Positions 58,435-64,000 of a stretch of DNA of 64,000 nucleotides are shown one piece after another (positions within the stretch are counted from its first letter, which is position 1; each line of letters starts with the position of its first letter). Below the pieces are notes generated by a model, which saw only the letters and a list, made by a program, of their open reading frames with translations, made no database searches and was not told the origin of the DNA. The stretch covers positions 56,557,762 to 56,621,761 of the forward strand of contig CP136061.1 of the NCBI GenBank assembly GCA_032622095.1, in the 5' to 3' direction. Position numbers and translations under genes: made by a program. The DNA is from Siphonodentalium dalli. Its lineage: Eukaryota; Mollusca; Scaphopoda; Gadilida; Siphonodentaliidae.

Positions 58435-60243
58435 TTAACACGATTCATGCCATTGTTGAATATATTGATCAGCCAGTTTCTGTTTCACCAGCGATATGGT
58501 TATATTTAAATCTATGGCGGGATTCTGTCCGATCCACATATATGATAACCCACAAGCATTTAAAATACTCTTCACTTTTCTCAGCCAAGGTGTGTAAAAT
58601 CCATCAGTTTCGGATATCATGAAGGCAGTTTGATATAGATTTTGGGCGAGATAATTAACTGATCCGTTCAAAAGCTTGATCCAATAGCTAATTATCCTCA
58701 CCTTAATGGTGACATCGAGGGAGTATCGTCCCAGTTCACCGTACACCATGAAGCTGGGAGTGGTGGATCTCAAGTGTAGCAACATTTTACAAAATTTCAA
58801 ATGCATCATTTCCATGATGGAGTTGTCTCCCACTCCCCATATTTCTGAACCATAAATAAGAATGGGTAAAACCATAGTGTCAAATAATCGCAAATGCGCA
58901 TTGATCGATAGTTTGTGTACACGTCCGATTCTGAAGACTTCATACATTGAATGAGTAGCTTTTCTAACTGCAGCGCGTTTAGCTTCTGTAAATGACCCAT
59001 TTCTGGAAAGAGGTATACCTAAATAGTTGAATGAGCTAGCCACTTCTAGATTAATATTATTGAATGAAAAGCCAAGATGTTTGGGTTGTCGCCCCCGTGA
59101 GAAGTAAACTACCTTGGTTTTCGGAATGTTAACCTTTAGTTTCCATATATGGCAGTAGTCTTCGAAACAGTTCAACTGGTACTGCAGATCTTTTTTTGAA
59201 TCGGCGAATAAAACGGTATCGTCAGCGTAAAAAAGGACACACCATTTCAGATAACAGTCTAGTATTCTCTCCATTTCATTAGAAACTGTTCCCATTCCCT
59301 CCACTTCTACACTGGCCAAAAAATCGCTCAGGTCATTTATGTACAAAGAAAAAAGAAAAGGGGAGATATTATCACCCTGTTTTAAACCAACTGCAGAAGG
59401 GAACGGCTCTGACTCTTGGCCATTTGCTAATACTTTCGACTTAAAATTGTCATACATATTCACAATTACGCGATATATTTGACCAGTGATTTGGTTTAAT
59501 CTGAGTTTATACCACATACCTTCTCTCCAAACTCTATCAAAAGCTTTCTCGAAATCTATGAATGCACAGAACATCTTCTTTTTCTTATATCTAGCAATTT
59601 CAAGTAAAGAATTAATTATAAAAATGTTGTCAATGGTCGAGTGTTTTTTTCGAAATCCTGACTGATTTTCGTGAATTACATTGAACGTATGAGAAAATTG
59701 TGTGAGTCTCGTATTCAAAATTGACGTAAATAGTTTCCCCAAACAACTCAGTAATGTTATACCCCTATAATTGCCTGGTTCCTGCTTGCTTCCTTTCTTT
59801 TTATATATTGGGATAATAGAACCCACAAGCCATGAATTCGGAATACACCCTATATCGAGCACGTAGTTAAAGAGTTTTATCAGTAACGGCATGAGTTTTC
59901 CCGCTGAAGCTTTTATGTATTCGTTGCGGATTCCGTCATCGGATGATGCTTTGTCTGACTTTAAATGGCTTATACAAGTGGCGATTTCACCCTCAGTAAT
60001 GGGTGTGTTAAGTAAATTCGATCTGTCTGAGATTGTAGCCGTGGGAGTATCGGTCGGTACCCCATTATCATGGTCGAATGATATATCTGGATCATTGGGA
60101 TCGTGTGGTGTATTTAGCTGCTTAAAATGTCTACTGAACTCATCAATATTCACGCCAATATCTCGCGCAGTGTCGCGCCCCTTTAATGATTTCCAAAAAG
60201 CTTTCGGGTCGTGTTTATAGAGATGTTCCATCTTAATCTGCAT
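58435..60243 (-). pseudogene. LINE 5 reverse transcriptase (602 codons)
   Basis: Starts at an internal ATG after a frame change. Blocks: SDKASSDDGIRNEYIKAS (~100), VGSIIPIYKKKGSKQEPGNY (~145), LLSCLGKLFTSILNTRL, QSGFRKKHSTIDNIFIIN (~197), motif A CAFIDFEKAFDRVWREG (~228), motif B GLKQGDNISPFLFSLYINDL (~290), motif C LFYADDTVLFADS (~340) and thumb FNYLGIPLSRNG. All catalytic aspartates are present. The frame ends in TAA, but similarity continues past it (RSSRGEIYRILKPEL), so the stop is probably a mutation. Confidence 0.88.
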
Positions 60244-60350
60244 TTCATTTTCGTATATTTTAATTGATTTATTCAGGCACTTTTTATATTCTTTCTCACT
60301 CTGGCGGAGTTCTGTTCTGTTACTGTCACTGCGGCCATTAAGGTAGATTC

Positions 60351-61530
60351 TTAGTTTTTTTCTTGTAATTTTTGCGCATACTGTTGCATTCGGGGGTTAG
60401 CCAGGGTTTGTCGGTTTTTTGTGTATGGTTTATCATCGGTTTTCTTGGAATACTTATTTCGCCTACCGAAAGTGTTTAGGGCTGAACCAACTAAAATTTC
60501 TACAACTTTGTCCGTCAAGTTATTCACGTTTTCTTTCTGAGGATTTTCGGATTGTATGCTTTCATCAAACATTTGAATCGCTAAATCAATGTTAGCATCA
60601 TTTATATGTCCGATGTATTCCTTACAAAGCGAATGGTCCCATCTTGCGGGTTTCGGTGTTCCAGAATCTCTATTATCTACATTATAGTTTTGGGGTTTTC
60701 TCTTCGATGTCAATGTAAATGTTAATGCACAGTGTGCGTCTGACCGTAGTGAACTAAACTCGCTTACTACAAACGTTTTGAACGAACACAGACAGTCGGT
60801 GTTACAAATTACATAATCAACTACTGATGAGTTTTTACATGTGAGTTTACCGATTTTCGCATCCCCACCGAATCTGCCATGTACAATGAATAGATCAGAT
60901 CTCCGACACATGTCTATGTGTAACCTGCCGTGGCTATTAACCGTTTTATCACTGATTTTCCGTTTCAGCGAGAAACCAAATTCGGTTAGTCTAGATATAT
61001 CTTTCTGTATCACTATATTATCACTACATGTATCTAAATTATCTCTGTCGGTATAAAACTCATCGTAGTCACTCAGTTCTGCAGTGCGGGCATTGAAATC
61101 TCCAGTAATTATCACCTTTTCACAATCTAGTGCTTTGCTGAGATATTCGCATTCAATTTCATTGAAAATTTCTTTATTAGCAAATTTGGATCTTTCAGGT
61201 GGAATGTATACGGCCCCTATCATCATATCCCCATTCGACTTGGTAATGATTTTCGAGACTTTGACCCAATGTATACACTTACAGTCGGACGCAATGGGAC
61301 TAATGTAGTTTTCGAGTTCCTTACGATATGCGATGACAATCCCCCCAGATTTTCGAAATGAAAACTTTTTTTGCGGTAAATTTGAAACCCTCGAGAATCA
61401 GTTCATCACAGTCGTCGGTTTTGGATTCCAAAAAACATAAAATGTCAAATTCATTACAAAATTCTACAAACTCGGCATTTTAAGCGTCTTTTCAAACCAC
61501 ACACGTTTAGTGTCAAAATTTTCAATGAGT
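60351..61530 (-). pseudogene. LINE 5 endonuclease domain
   Basis: The 291-codon frame (61,226-60,351) contains MMIGAVYIPPERSKF, VIITGDFNARTAELSDYDEF, SSVVDYVICN and LRSDAHCALTF, the late motifs of the APE-type endonuclease. The N-terminal motifs (LKILTLNVCGLKRRL, FDILCFLESKTDDC) lie upstream at 61,380-61,530 in other frames, separated by two single-base shifts. Its end runs into an A7 run that shifts the frame relative to the RT. Confidence 0.85.
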
Positions 61531-61582
61531 CATATTTATGAATGTAATTTTTCCTCCTCTTATCTCGTTCTCCTGATGTGTC

Positions 61583-62614
61583 CTATTGTGGCGTTGAATT
61601 TCGACGTTGTCTCTTTCTATCGCCGGGTGGGGGTACTGGTGTACACAACTCGCCATCTCTCATGTCATATTGGTACCTATGGAGGAAAAAATCCAGTCTA
61701 GACTTCTCTTTAAATGTAGAGTTATACATATTGTCGTCGATGAACAGTTTATCGTTAATAAGCTTCACTCTATGTCCATCGTTCCTGGCCTCTATCATCT
61801 TGGGAATTAGATTTTTCCTCTCGTTCCTAACTTCGTCTGGGAATTGCTGGCTGGCCGAGAAGGGAGTTTTCGAAAGCTTCTGTCCGGCAGCACTATACAC
61901 ATCTCTCCGGTCTTTCCAGAAAATGAATCTTGCCACAATCGACCTGTGCCTGCCACGTCGCTTTCGACCAATGCGATGTACGTTTCCAAGCTGGATGTTT
62001 TCAGTGATGCCTATCTCTGTTTCGATGAATTCCTTTAGCAACGCCTCTGTGTTCTCATTCTCAATCTCAGCAAGTCCGTGGAAGAGCAAGTTATTCTTCA
62101 TTGAACGACATTTTAAATCAGTCACGGTCTCATGGAGGGTGTTATTGCTCTCCTCGAGTTCACGGTCAGCAACAAAGAGCGCAGTAACCTTCACCGACAC
62201 ATCATCTAGTTCATCTTTAGCTTCGCGAGTTGATTTATGCACTACCGAAATCGAAGACTCAATCGCATCGCATCGCTTCTTGGAATTCGCAACTTCCAAT
62301 GAGAGAGCGTTCATTTGACCAGCCATGGACGACATAGATGCATCGATACCATCAAGACGAGATACACTGGTTTCGATAGCAGTTAGTCTTCTCTCCAAAC
62401 CCTGAAGAACCGACGTCATAGTGAGTAGTGTTTGGTGTGGAACGGCGACGACTGAATCATTGCCGAGCTGGGTTCCCAATTCTGGTTGCAGCGTCCCTGG
62501 GTGGAATACACTGGCATCTGCACATAGTCCATTCTCGATATGTGTGGCAGTAGTCGTGCTCGAATCCGCCAAGATGTCTCTGGACTGCTTCAGTAAATCA
62601 GATGTTGCATCCAT
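61583..62614 (-). CDS. LINE 5 ORF1: coiled-coil RNA-binding protein (343 aa)
   Basis: An intact frame with L1 ORF1p-like architecture. A variable N-terminus (1-65) is followed by a heptad-rich coiled coil (about 70-160, including LERRLTAIETSVSRLDGID), an RRM-like core (LKCRSMKNNLLFHGLAE to VARFIFWKDRRDVYSAA, about 165-250) and a basic C-terminal domain (DEVRNERKNLIPKMIEARND) ending RKRQRRNSTPQ. In L1 elements this protein binds the RNA and chaperones it in the RNP. The start at 62,614 follows the 5' UTR directly and precedes ORF2 on the same strand. Confidence 0.85.
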   Translation of the reverse strand: MDATSDLLKQSRDILADSSTTTATHIENGLCADASVFHPGTLQPELGTQLGNDSVVAVPHQTLLTMTSVLQGLERRLTAIETSVSRLDGIDASMSSMAGQMNALSLEVANSKKRCDAIESSISVVHKSTREAKDELDDVSVKVTALFVADRELEESNNTLHETVTDLKCRSMKNNLLFHGLAEIENENTEALLKEFIETEIGITENIQLGNVHRIGRKRRGRHRSIVARFIFWKDRRDVYSAAGQKLSKTPFSASQQFPDEVRNERKNLIPKMIEARNDGHRVKLINDKLFIDDNMYNSTFKEKSRLDFFLHRYQYDMRDGELCTPVPPPGDRKRQRRNSTPQ

Positions 62615-62720
62615 TTGGAGTCACCCTGCGTACCCTCAATATAATCAGCGTGTAACGAGTATCGTGGACCGTGATTCACCTTCCAGACCCTCAGTTTATT
62701 CAGCAAACGGTTATCCGTGA

Positions 62721-64000
62721 GTGGATAATCAACACACACAATAGGCAATCAACCAACGCTGTCAAGCAGTGTGGACAGGCGTACGATAAGCAGTTAACAA
62801 TGGCTGAGAAATTACGAAAAGTATTATGTTCAAACCTCAAGAACAGGCTTTCATCGTAGTGTCCATAATATCACAAAGTATCGCTGCATGCATAACACAG
62901 AACAAATTAAAGTTCTCCAGAGTTTAATATTACAATTGGATCGCCAGAAAGTTACTTTAAAAATGAAAAATATATCACCGATCTGTTTGTTTACGTTTGT
63001 CCCTCGTTCTCGTCTCAACAAAGCTCCACCCTAACCTCTAATTAAAAAGGTTAGGCAACTGATGAATACTTTAAACTACACTTTGTTTATTTATGTACTT
63101 GATTCTATACATGTGTTATAATGTTGGGGTACAGTGCAGCATTGTGAATAATTATACATGAAGTGCAAGCGTGAAATAATACCTTTTAATAATACAGCAA
63201 TACGTCAATACATGTTGTCAATAAAAAGGTCGGATTCAGAGTGATGGGTTTCCGTCAGCCTCGTCATCTCGTGAACTTCCGGCTATCTTCGGGCATCCTC
63301 GGTGGTTTCCGGATTTTCCCGTATCTTCGCTCCAATATCGCTATATTGGAGCCGTTTGCCGAGACGTATCTATCAGATACAGGTTTTACTCTACCAGGCC
63401 TAACTATTAAAACCCATAAATACAACACTCTTCCCCATTTTAATAAAAAAGAACGACCAACCTACTCTAAAATTCAGGGAAGGTGGATATACCAACACCT
63501 CTTGGCCCAAAATGAGGCAGCATAGTTCTCAGAGACATGGTTAACACCTCTCTGAGACCTCTCAATGAACACCGCTCTGATGGGTTCCAAAAACCCATGT
63601 TACGAACCCACGAGCCAAAACAGGGTTACTTGCTTGTGTTAAACCCTTAACAAATTCCAGCTAAATGAATTTTGAACTACAGACTTTTGAACTTCAATCG
63701 TAGGATCAGGTAATTTTATTACCATCAGCTGATAGTAATAAGAGGTACGAGTAATTGTGACGAGATATTTTGAACATGGCATAGTTTTCGTGTGCTGAGA
63801 TTTCTCTCATGTGGGTGTGTTTTGCGTCAAAAGGACAGCAGTCCTCTTCATCGGGAACTTGTCAAATCAACTAATGGCTCTGTATGAGATAAGCTCTAAC
63901 GTATGTCGTTTGACTTATTTCTTGCTAAGTTTAATTTGATATATTGCCCCGATCCGAATCACATATGCAATTGAAGCGCATCATATTCAGACTGCAGCTG
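62721..64000. other. No gene recognised
   Basis: Contains AGCTCCACCCTAACCTCTAA at 63,023, shared with 41,860-41,880. The frames at 62,671-62,859 and 63,241-63,525 have no recognisable motifs or clear splice sites. No bounded element is seen. Confidence 0.5.

Larger units (their letters stand above)
58262..62720 (-). mobile_element. LINE 5: nearly full-length two-ORF retrotransposon
   Basis: - strand order: 5' UTR (from ~62,720), ORF1 (62,614-61,583), endonuclease (about 61,530-60,351), RT and C-terminal region (60,243-58,435 and beyond). Only a few disruptions are seen: frame changes near 61,480, 61,375 and 60,355 (the last two in A7 runs) and a TAA at 58,435 after QQWHESC. The C-terminal knuckle found in LINE 2 is missing, and the 21-bp minisatellite occupies that position. 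The best-preserved retroelement in the window. Confidence 0.9.

Noticed and set aside
63241-63525. 94-codon frame near the right edge
   Set aside because: No domain, splice or homology signal; composition is ordinary for non-coding sequence here.
1-64000. tRNA or small RNA genes
   Set aside because: I saw no cloverleaf with proper A and B boxes by eye; a tRNAscan-SE and Infernal run would be needed to exclude them.

Overview
The window is nuclear DNA of an animal, most likely a marine invertebrate. It is AT-rich, has a split gene with GT-AG introns, and is crowded with transposable elements. There are no operons, rRNAs or recognisable tRNAs. The only clearly intact-looking host gene is a seven-exon, 286-codon gene on the + strand (1,722-10,114). 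It encodes a protein with a DUF4806-type C-terminal domain, and its exons join in one continuous frame. A second, weaker candidate is one 5' coding exon at 22,333-22,517.

Layout. 0.4-1.3 kb: short inverted and tandem repeats. 1.7-10.1 kb: the DUF4806 gene, whose introns hold a hairpin element, a TTAA-type MITE, two copies of a ~400-bp repeat and a 1,165-bp Mutator-like element with perfect 72-bp TIRs and a perfect 9-bp target duplication. 10.5-17.4 kb: a cluster of miniature DNA elements (a hAT-type hairpin, more TTAA MITEs, a palindromic GTTGGCC array). 18-23.5 kb: dispersed repeats and the orphan exon. 24.3-31.7 kb: two head-to-tail degenerate LINEs on the - strand, one with a 391-bp internal tandem duplication. 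31.96-37.16 kb: a long foldback element with ~99% identical arms, one arm split by a 5'-truncated LINE. 38.6-41.8 kb: LINE remnants, one split by a 1.7-kb PIF/Harbinger-like element. 43.06-51.06 kb: two long inverted arms built of ~390-bp repeat units that enclose a broken gene for a FEN1/XPG-like nuclease protein. 52.1-58.0 kb: a LINE split by a 2.3-kb TIR element. 58.3-62.6 kb: a nearly full-length two-ORF LINE. 62.7-64 kb: nothing recognised.

The dominant biology is layered transposition. Several insertions can be read precisely because host-element reading frames resume exactly on the far side. The best candidate for an under-described system is the ~8-kb inverted-arm structure with the XPG-like ORF, a plausible relative of Academ-type DNA transposons. 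Its arm units repeatedly carry RFX X-box-like motifs. Everything here is from reading the sequence; no database search was run.
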